Positions 54,904 to 62,538 of a DNA stretch of 64,000 nucleotides are shown here, piece after piece. The position numbers and the translations under genes were made by a program. Position 1 is the stretch's first letter. Every line of letters starts with the position of its first letter. Origin of the DNA: DASXKD01 sp963703605 (GTDB lineage: Bacteria > Actinomycetota > Actinomycetes > Streptosporangiales > Streptosporangiaceae); the NCBI GenBank assembly GCA_963703605.1, contig CAVPFC010000053.1:124001-188000 (forward strand), written 5' to 3'. A model generated the notes under the pieces. The model searched no databases, was not told the origin of the DNA, and saw only the letters and a list, made by a program, of their open reading frames with translations.

Positions 54904-56418
54904 ATGTCTGACCTGCCCGAAACCGCTGACGTGGTCATCGTCGGGGGTGGCTCCGCCGGCGCTGTCCTGGCCGCCCGCCTGAGCCAGGATCCCGCGCGGA
55001 CGGTCCTGCTGCTGGAAGCGGGTCCCACCTACGCGCCGGACGCGTTCCCGCCCGCGCTGCTTGACGCGCGCATCCTCGACGACCCGCGGCACGACTGGGG
55101 GTATACCGCCCGGGCCACCGACCAGGAGCCGAACATCCGGGCCTCGCGGGGCAAGGTGCTCGGTGGCAGTTCCGCGGTGAACGCGGGGGTCGCGATCCGG
55201 CCGCGGCCCGCTGACTTCGCCAAGTGGGGCGCGCACGGCGCCGACGGCTGGTCCTTCGCCGACGTGCTGCCGACGTTCAAGCTGATGGAGAACAACCCAG
55301 GCGGGGAGGACGCCTACCACGGCCGGACCGGGCCGCTGCCGGTCCGGCAGCTCACCGACGAGGAGCTGACGCCCTCGCAGGCGGGGTTCATCGGCGCGGC
55401 GGTCGCGCGCGGGTTCAAGCGGGTGCGCGACTTCAACGGCGCCGACCAGGACGGCGTCGGCGGCCACTCGGTCAACGTGGTCAACGGCATCAGGGAGAAC
55501 ACGGCGGTAGTGTTCCTGACCGCCGAGGTCCGCCGTCGGCCCAACCTGACGATCCGCGGTGACGTCACCATCGACCGGGTGCTGTTCGACGGAACGGCCG
55601 CCACCGGGGTGGTGGCCGCGGACGGCACGGTGTACCGGGCCGGGGAGGTGATCTTGTCCGGCGGCAGCTACGGCAGCGCGGCCATCCTGCTGCGCTCCGG
55701 CGTCGGCCCGGCCGATGAGCTGACCGCCCTGGGCATCGGCGTCGTCGCCGACCTGCCGGTCGGACGGCGGCTGCTGGATCACCCGTACTTTCACACCGCC
55801 CACGCGCTGGCTCCCGGGCACCTGGAGATGACCCCGGCGGTCGGCGCGATCCTGTGGGCGGCCTCCAGCGAGGCCGCGGCCGGCGAGCTGGACCTGAACA
55901 TCACGGCAACCCACCTGATTCCCCCCTCTTACAGTCCCACTGGCGGAGTGATCGCGCTGTCCACCTCGGTGGTCCTGCCCGAGTCCACCGGGATGCTGAA
56001 GCTGGCCAGCCGCGACCCCGGCGTCGCCCCGCTGATCGACTGCAACTTCCTTGCCACCGGCCGTGACGCCCGCCGGATGCTGGAAGGTGTCAAGCTCGCC
56101 CGCGACTTCGCCCGCAGCCCGGACCTCGCCTCCCTCACCGCCGGCGAGTTGACCCCCGGCGACGCGGTCGCCGACGACAGCGCCCTGGCCGCGTTCATCG
56201 CCGGCAACGTGTCCACCTACTACCACCCCAGCTCCACCGCCCCCATGGGCGGACCGGCCGACCCGCAGGCCGTCGTGGACGCGGTCGGCGCCGTCATCGG
56301 GACCAGCGGACTGCGGGTCGTCGATGCCTCGATCATCCCCGACACCCCGTCCACGGTCCTCAACCTCACCGTCATGATGCTGGCCGAACGCATCTACCAG
56401 CGCGTCTACCAGGCCTAA
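54904..56418 (+). CDS. GMC-family FAD oxidoreductase
   Basis: 504-residue flavoenzyme of the glucose-methanol-choline family, oxidising an alcohol substrate. The FAD-binding start is DVVIVGGGSAGAVLAARLS, followed by LLLEAGP, the GMC signature RGKVLGGSSAVNAGVAIR, SGGSYGSAAILLRSGVGPA, then the catalytic His-Pro in YYHPSSTAPMGG and the C-terminal Asn in PDTPSTVLNLTVMMLAE. AAAGGAGA lies at good distance before the ATG. No N-terminal signal is seen. Substrate cannot be told; choline-type dehydrogenases and alcohol oxidases share this layout. A perfect palindrome follows at 56493. Confidence 0.93.
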   Translation: MSDLPETADVVIVGGGSAGAVLAARLSQDPARTVLLLEAGPTYAPDAFPPALLDARILDDPRHDWGYTARATDQEPNIRASRGKVLGGSSAVNAGVAIRPRPADFAKWGAHGADGWSFADVLPTFKLMENNPGGEDAYHGRTGPLPVRQLTDEELTPSQAGFIGAAVARGFKRVRDFNGADQDGVGGHSVNVVNGIRENTAVVFLTAEVRRRPNLTIRGDVTIDRVLFDGTAATGVVAADGTVYRAGEVILSGGSYGSAAILLRSGVGPADELTALGIGVVADLPVGRRLLDHPYFHTAHALAPGHLEMTPAVGAILWAASSEAAAGELDLNITATHLIPPSYSPTGGVIALSTSVVLPESTGMLKLASRDPGVAPLIDCNFLATGRDARRMLEGVKLARDFARSPDLASLTAGELTPGDAVADDSALAAFIAGNVSTYYHPSSTAPMGGPADPQAVVDAVGAVIGTSGLRVVDASIIPDTPSTVLNLTVMMLAERIYQRVYQA

Positions 56419-56492
56419 GGCGACTATGACCGACACCGGATCCGCAGCCGCCACCGCCCAGCGATCACGCTGGCGGCGTAATCCCGCCGGAA

Positions 56493-56524
56493 CCCTTGAC
56501 GTCAGGACAGCCTGACGTCAAGGG
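56493..56524. promoter_or_regulatory. Perfect 14-bp inverted repeat containing TGACGTCA twice
   Basis: Arms CCCTTGACGTCAGG and CCTGACGTCAAGGG around ACAG, 32 bases in all without mismatch. Each arm also contains the palindrome TGACGTCA. It ends eight bases before the ATG of the small HTH protein, so it could be that protein's operator; it could also terminate the GMC gene 75 bases upstream. Confidence 0.65.
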
Positions 56525-56532
56525 TGAGAGCC

Positions 56533-56961
56533 ATGACGACACCGGCCAGCCTCGAGCAGCAGCACACCCTCGCCACCGCCGTCGCCCGCTATGACGAATT
56601 GCGCATGCGAGACCTCCTCGCGCCGGGCGCTGAGGACCTGCCCGCAGACGAGCAGCCCGGGCCCGGGCCACTGTCACAGCAAGAGGCCCTGGAACTGCTC
56701 GCCCTCAGCGAGGTAATCGCCCGCAAGGCCGCCTACGGCCGCCAGCTCACGGTGCGGTCGGCACGCGCGGCAGGTGCCTCGTGGGCACAGATCGGTGCTG
56801 CCCTGGGCACCACCAAGCAATCCGCGTGGGAGGCTCACAGCCGGTGGATCGACCAGCAGGCAAGCCACCGCAGTGCATACGGCCACCCGAGCATGGACAG
56901 CCAGCAGGCCGCAGCCGCTCGCGCACTGGCAGGCAACCCAGACAGCGAAGCGCCGGCGTAG
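56533..56961 (+). CDS. Small helix-turn-helix protein
   Basis: 142 residues from ATG 56533 (GTG 56524 in frame also possible but lies in the palindrome). An N-terminal helical region (LEQQHTLATAVARYDELRMR) precedes an HTH-like segment near 75-105: RSARAAGASWAQIGAALGTT and KQSAWEAHSRWID. Proteins of this sort, annotated as hypothetical, are common in actinomycetes. The perfect palindrome overlapping its leader suggests autoregulation, as inference. GGGTGAGAG is a weak ribosome site and itself partly in the palindrome. Confidence 0.6.
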   Translation: MTTPASLEQQHTLATAVARYDELRMRDLLAPGAEDLPADEQPGPGPLSQQEALELLALSEVIARKAAYGRQLTVRSARAAGASWAQIGAALGTTKQSAWEAHSRWIDQQASHRSAYGHPSMDSQQAAAARALAGNPDSEAPA

Positions 56962-57375
56962 GCCACGGCGCCCGGCAACCCGCACCCTTCCCGCTCACGG
57001 GCGTGACCGAGCGTCGGCAGCCACGCCGATCACCTGGATCGGCGCATGGCGCGACCACGGCGCCACTCTCTGCTGGGCGCGCAGATCGATTCTTATTGCT
57101 CACCTGCCTCGGCCCGGCCGGATGCTGTCGCGCTGTGGCGACCTCGGCGGCGCCGGCCCCGGCGCTATACCGGCTACCCGGAATACGGAAGCACCGGCCA
57201 GCACCCCCTCGTCAACGGGTGCTGGCGGCAATGGCAAGCGGCAGCTACAGCACCAAACTTGAAATTAGCCGAATCAGCCGTCCCGAGGTCATCCATCCCG
57301 TCGTCGTATAAGGCACGAGACCTCGTGGAACGTATTAACTGGGCAGCATGGCCGCCGCTGGAAGGGGATGCCGAT
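56962..57375. other. Gene-free interval
   Basis: 414 bases; frames are open on the plus strand but carry no start context or family features. A run of AT-richer sequence near 57245-57345 may hold the promoter of the following small membrane protein. Confidence 0.4.
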
Positions 57376-57645
57376 ATGACAGGATCAAGCCTGGCCCCCA
57401 TTCTCATTCCGGTCGTCGTCGTGATCAGTCTTGCCGCCTGGATCTTCATGGTCTATCACGCCGACAGCCACCCCTATTGGCGCGGCCAGGCCACAACGCT
57501 CAAACAGCCGCGATCCAGTGCCCCATCAGCGGCCGGGCAGCGCCCAGAACTGTCGCGGCGGCAAACCACATCGACCCGGCACGCCGAAGATCCCACGGCC
57601 CGACCGCACCGGATAGATGAGCAGGGAACCCCACGTGCGGCGTAA
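57376..57645 (+). CDS. Small single-pass membrane protein
   Basis: 89 residues from ATG 57376, with GGAAGGGG about eight bases upstream. One membrane segment near the start (LAPILIPVVVVISLAAWIFM, residues ~6-25) is followed by VYHADSHPYWRG and a basic, Pro/Arg/Thr-rich cytoplasmic tail. This N-terminal pattern recurs in tiny actinomycete membrane proteins of unknown function. No neighbours explain it. Confidence 0.6.
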   Translation: MTGSSLAPILIPVVVVISLAAWIFMVYHADSHPYWRGQATTLKQPRSSAPSAAGQRPELSRRQTTSTRHAEDPTARPHRIDEQGTPRAA

Positions 57646-57712
57646 AGGCGCAAGCTAATGAAGATCAGCGGGAAGATCTGGGCACTCGCAGCTGTCGGCA
57701 AGCCGCATCCTG

Positions 57713-58309
57713 CTATCGGCTGTCTGACTGGGTGGTGGCCAGCTCGCCGAGCTGCAGGAACAGCTCGAACGCCTCGGTGACGCCGTTGGTGTCCTGGGTG
57801 GCGAGCAGGTCGAGCAGGAGCCCTCGGGTGACGGCCATGCTCAGCCGCGCGGCTGCAGGCGCCGTCCGGGGGGCGGTTCCGCTCTTGGCCATGGCGGCGG
57901 TGAGCGGCTCGAGCCAGCCGGTCACCACATGCTCGAGGAAGCCCTCGGTGCCCGGGCGGCCGCGCAGGGCGTGCACGTACAGCTCGAAGAACAGCCGCTC
58001 CTGCGGCCACAGCGCCGGATCGCTGTAGTGTGCCCAGAACCGGCGCGCGTCGTCCGCGCTGATCGCACCCACCTCGCGCAAGGTGGCACGTTCCGCCTCC
58101 TCGACGGCGAGCGTGACCGCGGCGAGCAGTCCCTCCCGGGACCCGAAGTGGTACAGCAGCATGCGGTGGCTGGTACCGATCGCGGCGGCCAGCTCGCGCA
58201 GGCTCAGGTCCGCGATCCCGCCCTGCCTGGCGATGGCGACGGCGGCGGCCAGCAGACGGGTCCTGGCTGATTCCGGCTGGCGCGGTCGGGATTCTTGCGG
58301 TTCGGCCAT
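57713..58309 (-). CDS. TetR-family transcriptional regulator
   Basis: 198 residues from ATG 58309. The N-terminal HTH (about 15-60) reads ARTRLLAAAVAIARQGGIAD, LSLRELAAAIGTSHRMLLYH and FGSREGLLAAV. The C-terminal ligand domain contains FFELYVHALRGRPGTEGFLE. An upstream in-frame extension to 58387 would cover the divergent gene's start and the palindrome and is unlikely. It is divergent from an SRPBCC protein with a 28-base palindrome between, the standard TetR arrangement for autorepression plus control of the neighbour. Confidence 0.92.
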   Translation of the reverse strand: MAEPQESRPRQPESARTRLLAAAVAIARQGGIADLSLRELAAAIGTSHRMLLYHFGSREGLLAAVTLAVEEAERATLREVGAISADDARRFWAHYSDPALWPQERLFFELYVHALRGRPGTEGFLEHVVTGWLEPLTAAMAKSGTAPRTAPAAARLSMAVTRGLLLDLLATQDTNGVTEAFELFLQLGELATTQSDSR

Positions 58310-58318
58310 GGCTGAGCG

Positions 58319-58346
58319 TACCATTCGGTACATGTTCCGTTTGGTA
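58319..58346. promoter_or_regulatory. 28-bp TetR-type operator overlapping the divergent start
   Basis: The site has the symmetric frame TACCA..CGG.ACATGT.CCG..TGGTA: 22 of 28 positions are symmetric and all mismatches are T opposite T. It is centred at 58332/58333, nine bases from the TetR ATG at its near edge, and covers the proposed ATG of the SRPBCC gene. Confidence 0.75.
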
Positions 58347-58850
58347 CATTCATCCGGCCGCTTGCGGGTCGCAGCTGAGTCAGTCACTAATGCCGCACCG
58401 CAGGCCGTGTGGGCGCTGGTCGCCGACGCTACCCGCTACCCCCAGTGGGGGCCGTGGAGCGCGGCTGGCTACCGAGGCACTGCCTCGCACGCTCCCGGCG
58501 CGGTGTACTGGCTGCGTTCGGCCAGCCGTGCCTACGGCCGCTACGTGACCACAGTCGAGCGCGTCGAGGAGATCGACGAAGGCCGCCGCATCGTGTACAC
58601 GGTGCTAGGCGGTATGCCGGTCCGCGGCTACCGGGGCGAGGTCACGCTCACCCCGTCCCGCGGGGGAACCCGGGTCAGCTGGGCCACCAGCTGGGACAAG
58701 ACGCTACGTGGCCGCCTGGTCTGGCGCGGGATGCGTGACTTCCTCCCCGCCATGCTCGCCAGCCTCACAGCCGCCGCCGCTGCGAGCCAAAAGCCCAGCC
58801 CTGAGCACGACACCAGCAGCGCCGGCACCAGCGAAGGCGAATGCCCATGA
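58332..58850 (+). CDS. SRPBCC (START/Bet v1-like) lipid- or ligand-binding protein
   Basis: 172 residues from ATG 58332. A helix-grip fold is readable: VTNAAPQAVWALVADATRYP, QWGPWSAAGYRG, VTTVERVEEIDEGRRIVYTV, and the amphipathic C-terminal helix WRGMRDFLPAMLASLTAA. Polyketide cyclase-type and START-like proteins share this pattern. The ATG lies inside the TetR operator and has no ribosome site, so either the transcript is leaderless or the true start is the downstream TTG near 58360. It is very probably controlled by the divergent TetR protein; the ligand is unknown. Confidence 0.82.
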   Translation: MFRLVHSSGRLRVAAESVTNAAPQAVWALVADATRYPQWGPWSAAGYRGTASHAPGAVYWLRSASRAYGRYVTTVERVEEIDEGRRIVYTVLGGMPVRGYRGEVTLTPSRGGTRVSWATSWDKTLRGRLVWRGMRDFLPAMLASLTAAAAASQKPSPEHDTSSAGTSEGECP

Positions 58851-58892
58851 TCAGCCTGGCGTTACCGGCAGCCTTGGTTGAGTGCCCGGGGG

Positions 58893-59834
58893 TTAGATGC
58901 GGTGAAAGCCCCAGTTCAGGAGCTGACGGGCGGCAATGAACAGCGCGTTCGGGCTGCTGGTGGGGTTGACGTGCAGGACCACGCCGATCAGCGTGCGGCG
59001 GCCGCGGCGGGCTTCGAACAGAAAGCAGTTGCCCGCGGCGTTGGTGTTGCCGGTCTTGATGCCCAGCATGCCACGGTAGGACCCGAGCAGCCCGTTGGTC
59101 GTCTGCCACAGGTAACCGTGGTGCGAGGCGGTGGCAGCCACGTGGTAGCGGCGCTGCGCCACGATGCGGCGGAACAGCGGATTGCGCATGGCCTGCTGAC
59201 CCAGCCGGATGAGGTCAGCCGGGGTGGAGTAGGTGGAGTGCTCGGTCGGGTAGGGCATTCCGTCGAACCACGAAAAATGGGTCGACACCAACCCCATCGC
59301 CTTCGCCGTGGCGTTCATCTTCGCCACGAACGCGGCCCGGCCCGGCCCATAGCTGGAGGCCAGCAGGTAGGCCGCGTCGCAGCCGGAGGGAAGCAGCATC
59401 GCCTCCAGCAACTGGCGGGCGGTCAGCACGTCCCCGGCGATCAGCCCGGCGCTGCTGGCTCCGCGCTTGTGAACATACCGGATGGCACCCGCGGTGACCT
59501 TGATCTTCCGGCTCAGATCCCCAGCTGACAGCACGATCAGTGCGGTCATCACCTTGGTGATGCTGCCCATCGGCCGGGCGACGTTGACGTCCCTGCCCCA
59601 CAGCCGCACACCCATACCGGCATCTACCAGGCCCGCTCCCCAGGCGTTCACCCGCGGCGGCGCCGCATACCATTCCCCGGCAGCAGCCGCGGGACCCGGC
59701 ACGACCATGGCCGCAGCGGGAGCCGCAGCCCCGGCAGCCGCCGCCAGCACGACCACCACAATGAGGCTGCCCGCCCCCGACCGGGCCCACCGTCGGCCGC
59801 GCCCAGCCCGCCCCGTCCACATAGTGCGATTCAA
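58893..59834 (-). CDS. Secreted D-alanyl-D-alanine carboxypeptidase (S11 family)
   Basis: 313 residues. An Arg-rich start and signal segment (SLIVVVVLAAAAGAAAPAAA) are followed by the S11 domain. The nucleophile motif is SITK (about residue 91), the second motif is SGCD (SGN is the textbook form) in LLPSGCDAAYLLASS, and the third is KTGNT in GMLGIKTGNTNAAG. It trims the terminal D-Ala of peptidoglycan stem peptides. It lacks the extra C-terminal beta domain and membrane anchor of DacA, so it probably acts free or wall-bound outside the cell. It is followed on the same strand after 144 bases' spacing by the 107-residue-repeat protein upstream. Confidence 0.92.
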   Translation of the reverse strand: MNRTMWTGRAGRGRRWARSGAGSLIVVVVLAAAAGAAAPAAAMVVPGPAAAAGEWYAAPPRVNAWGAGLVDAGMGVRLWGRDVNVARPMGSITKVMTALIVLSAGDLSRKIKVTAGAIRYVHKRGASSAGLIAGDVLTARQLLEAMLLPSGCDAAYLLASSYGPGRAAFVAKMNATAKAMGLVSTHFSWFDGMPYPTEHSTYSTPADLIRLGQQAMRNPLFRRIVAQRRYHVAATASHHGYLWQTTNGLLGSYRGMLGIKTGNTNAAGNCFLFEARRGRRTLIGVVLHVNPTSSPNALFIAARQLLNWGFHRI

Positions 59835-59978
59835 CCAGTTCAGCGGCTGCCGCTTCTGCGGGTGCCGGCACCCTGGTCATGCAGGGCGGCTGCGGATCGC
59901 GATCTTTCGCACCCCTCGCTTAACGCTTCGGGCCTTCACTTGCGCGCTCTGCACATGCCAACCGAAGGGTCACTTGGA

Positions 59979-61097
59979 TCAGGTCGAGACGTTTAGTCTC
60001 GCTGTACCGGTTGCGGTGTTCGACTCCAGGGTCAGCCGCACTGTGTAGGTCCCGCGCCGGGTCAGGGTATCGGGACCTACCCCGACCGAGTTGCAACTGA
60101 ACGCGCTGTCGACCGTCCCGGCCGGGCCCAGCAGCGTCACCGTCGCGCAGCCCGAGCCGTCGCTGGTCACCAGCTTCGTCACCGCCGCGGTGACCCGCTC
60201 ACCTGCCTTACCAGCAAAAGTACGCTCCACCTCCTGGCCGACCCGTCTGACGTTCATCGACACCGAGGCGCCATTGACCGTCACCGGGCCCAACACCTTC
60301 GGCGCCGACACCCACAATGTCGCCGTACCCGTTGCGGTGTTCGACTCCAAAGTCAACCGCACCGTGTAGGTCCCGCTTTGGGTCAGCGGATCGGGGCCCA
60401 CCCCCACCGAGTTGCAACTGAACGCGCTGTCGACCGTCCCGGCCGGGCCCAGCAGCGTCACCGTCGCGCAGCCCGAGCCGTCGCTGGTCACCAGCTTCGT
60501 CACCGCCGCGGTGACCCGCTCACCTGCCTTACCAGCAAAAGTACGCTCCACCTCCTGGCCGACCCGTCTGACGTTCATCGACACCGAGGCGCCATTGACC
60601 GTCACCGGGCCCAACACCTTCGGCGCCGACACCCACAATGTCGCCGTACCCGTTGCGGTGTTCGACTCCAAAGTCAACCGCACCGTGTAGGTCCCGCTTT
60701 GGGTCAGCGCATCGGGGCCCACCCCCACCGAATTGCAGCCGAACGCGCTGTCCACCTTCCCGGCCGGGCCCAGCAGCGTCACCGTGCCACAATCCGAGCC
60801 GTCACTGGTCACCAGCTTCGTCACCGCCGCGGTGACCCGCTCACCCGCCTTACCAGCAAAAGTGCACTTGGCGGTGGCGCCCGGCCTCGAGATCTTCATC
60901 GACACCGGCGACCTGTTCACCATGACGGAGCAGCCAGGCGACACAACGCCCCTTGCCGCTGAAGCCGACGCCGGTGACCACAAAACCAAGCTCGTTACAG
61001 CCGCGACCACGGCAACCACGGGTGCAACCCTCGGGGCGCCCCCGAACAGCCCCCGCTTTGATTCTCGCCAGCCCCAACCGGCTCCGATAATAGGCAC
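59979..61097 (-). CDS. Secreted protein with three ~107-residue PPC-like repeats
   Basis: 372 residues from GTG 61097, which has GGAAGGGGGG upstream. A signal peptide (APVVAVVAAVTSLVLWSPAS, cut near ASAA) is followed by three tandem repeats of about 107 residues. Each contains FAGKAGERVTAAVTKLVTSD, CATVTLLGPAG with a second Cys in FSCNSVGVGPD, and GTYTVRLTLESNTATGTA. The Gly-Thr-Tyr-Thr-Val and Ala-Gly-Glu pattern resembles bacterial pre-peptidase C-terminal (PPC) domains. Two Cys per repeat could form a disulfide. No catalytic domain is present, so it is probably an extracellular binding or adhesive protein. Family identity is tentative. Confidence 0.72.
   Translation of the reverse strand: MPIIGAGWGWRESKRGLFGGAPRVAPVVAVVAAVTSLVLWSPASASAARGVVSPGCSVMVNRSPVSMKISRPGATAKCTFAGKAGERVTAAVTKLVTSDGSDCGTVTLLGPAGKVDSAFGCNSVGVGPDALTQSGTYTVRLTLESNTATGTATLWVSAPKVLGPVTVNGASVSMNVRRVGQEVERTFAGKAGERVTAAVTKLVTSDGSGCATVTLLGPAGTVDSAFSCNSVGVGPDPLTQSGTYTVRLTLESNTATGTATLWVSAPKVLGPVTVNGASVSMNVRRVGQEVERTFAGKAGERVTAAVTKLVTSDGSGCATVTLLGPAGTVDSAFSCNSVGVGPDTLTRRGTYTVRLTLESNTATGTARLNVST
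60088..60709. repeat. Two ~300-bp identical direct repeats, 321-bp period
   Basis: The stretches from about 60088 to 60388 and 60409 to 60709 are the same base for base as far as I can read; divergence begins at GGGTCAGCG(G/C). The third repeat unit (about 60730-60960) is more diverged. The period equals 107 codons. Confidence 0.85.
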
Positions 61098-61585
61098 GGC
61101 AACCCCCCTTCCGATGCCATAGCGCTCACTATCCTCTGCTCCAACGGCGATGTCCAGGACGATAGCAGTCTTGGTGAACCATACTTTGGTGAAGGTCGCT
61201 AAGACATGACGGAATCTTGAAAAATAGGTCGCCGAGATCCCACCACTGCTCGGTGGTAAGGTGAAGCTGTCGATATCATTACCGACGGTACGTATCACGC
61301 CCGCGACAAACGGCTTAACGTAACCGATGTCGCTAGTGGCCTGGCTCTTGTTTAGCGACCCGCGGCCGCTGCTCAGGTACGGAAGCCGCGCCCTGCTGCC
61401 GAACGGCTGGAAAACGGACGTCGAGTAGCCAAGCTGGCTGCTGCTGATGGTGTCGCGCGGATGCGGGGTGTAGTGGAACTCCGCGTAGGGCGTTGGTCGA
61501 CCGCGGGCGAAGATGCGAGACTGGCTGTCAGAGCAGCGGCGGCTGGCGCAGGTGCCAGCGCCGCGGATGAGAGGGGCGCACGAGG
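61098..61585. other. Gene-free divergent interval
   Basis: 488 bases between the repeat protein and the hydrolase. The frame of the repeat protein stays open to 61298, but the strong ribosome site and signal peptide support the 61097 start. The 61200-61330 part is AT-richer and may contain promoters; no operator stands out. Confidence 0.4.
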
Positions 61586-62380
61586 ATGGCAGGCGGCCCG
61601 GTTGTTTTTGTGCATGGTTTGTGGCTGCACGCGAGCTCGTGGGGCTCGTGGGCGGATCTGTTCCGCGAGTCCGGCTATGAGCCGCAGGCGCCGGGCTGGC
61701 CCGGCGACGCGGACACGGTCGAGGAAGCCCGCAAGAATCCAGAGCGTGCCGCCGGGAAGGGCATCGACGAGATCGTCGAGCACTACGCCCAGGTCATCGC
61801 TGGGCTCGATGCCCGGCCGGTTGTGGTCGGCCACTCCTTTGGCGGGCTGATCGCGCAGCGGCTGCTGGGGCAAGATCTCGCCGCTGCCGCGGTGGCGATC
61901 GACCCGGCACCGATCAAGGGCGTGATCTTCTTGCCGCCATCCGCGCTGCGGGTGGCCTCGATCGCGCTGCGCCGCCCAGCGAACAGAAACGCGGCGGTAT
62001 CGCTCACCGCCGAGCAATTCCGCTACGGCTTCGGCAACGCCGTGCCCGAGCCAGAGTCCAGCGAGCTCTATCAGCGCTGGGCCATTCCCTCGCCGGGCCG
62101 GCCGCTGTTCGAGGCCGCGACGGCGAACTTCGTCCCGCGCTCACCGGCCAAGGTCAACACCGCCAACAAGACCCGTGGGCCGCTGCTGATCACCGCCGGC
62201 GGCCGCGACCACACCGTCCCGGCGGCCATCAGCCACGCGACGCGCCGCCTCTATCACAAGTCGCCCGCAGTCACCGACCTGCGCGAGTTCCCCGATCGCG
62301 GCCACTCGCTGACCGTCGACCACGGCTGGCGAGAGGTCGCCCAGACGGTCCTGGACTGGCTCAAAGAACGCGTACCGTAG
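61586..62380 (+). CDS. Alpha/beta-fold hydrolase
   Basis: 264 residues. The oxyanion-hole region is VVFVHGLWLHASSW, the nucleophile elbow is VVGHSFGGLIAQ (Ser about residue 84), the acid is in AGGRDHTVP and the catalytic His in DRGHSLTVDHGW. No signal peptide, so cytoplasmic. Sequence pattern is that of the Abhydrolase_6 type, which covers esterases, lactonases and epoxide-hydrolase relatives. The ATG at 61586 has GAGGGG about ten bases upstream. Substrate unknown; it stands alone. Confidence 0.9.
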   Translation: MAGGPVVFVHGLWLHASSWGSWADLFRESGYEPQAPGWPGDADTVEEARKNPERAAGKGIDEIVEHYAQVIAGLDARPVVVGHSFGGLIAQRLLGQDLAAAAVAIDPAPIKGVIFLPPSALRVASIALRRPANRNAAVSLTAEQFRYGFGNAVPEPESSELYQRWAIPSPGRPLFEAATANFVPRSPAKVNTANKTRGPLLITAGGRDHTVPAAISHATRRLYHKSPAVTDLREFPDRGHSLTVDHGWREVAQTVLDWLKERVP

Positions 62381-62538
62381 CCCGCGCCAGGTCCGGCGCG
62401 CGGCCTGCGGCCGCCTCCGCGCCGCGGACAGTTATCGATGCCGGGTCGTCGCGGAAACATCGGGGCTCGGTAACGCGGCAGGTGCCGGCAGGCTCCGAGG
62501 CCGCGGGCGCGCGCGCTTGTTTCGTCGAGGGAGACGCA

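Noticed and set aside
57046..57375. N-terminal extension of the small membrane protein
   Set aside because: The extension is Arg/Ser-rich and would bury the signal-like membrane segment; ATG 57376 has a good ribosome site.
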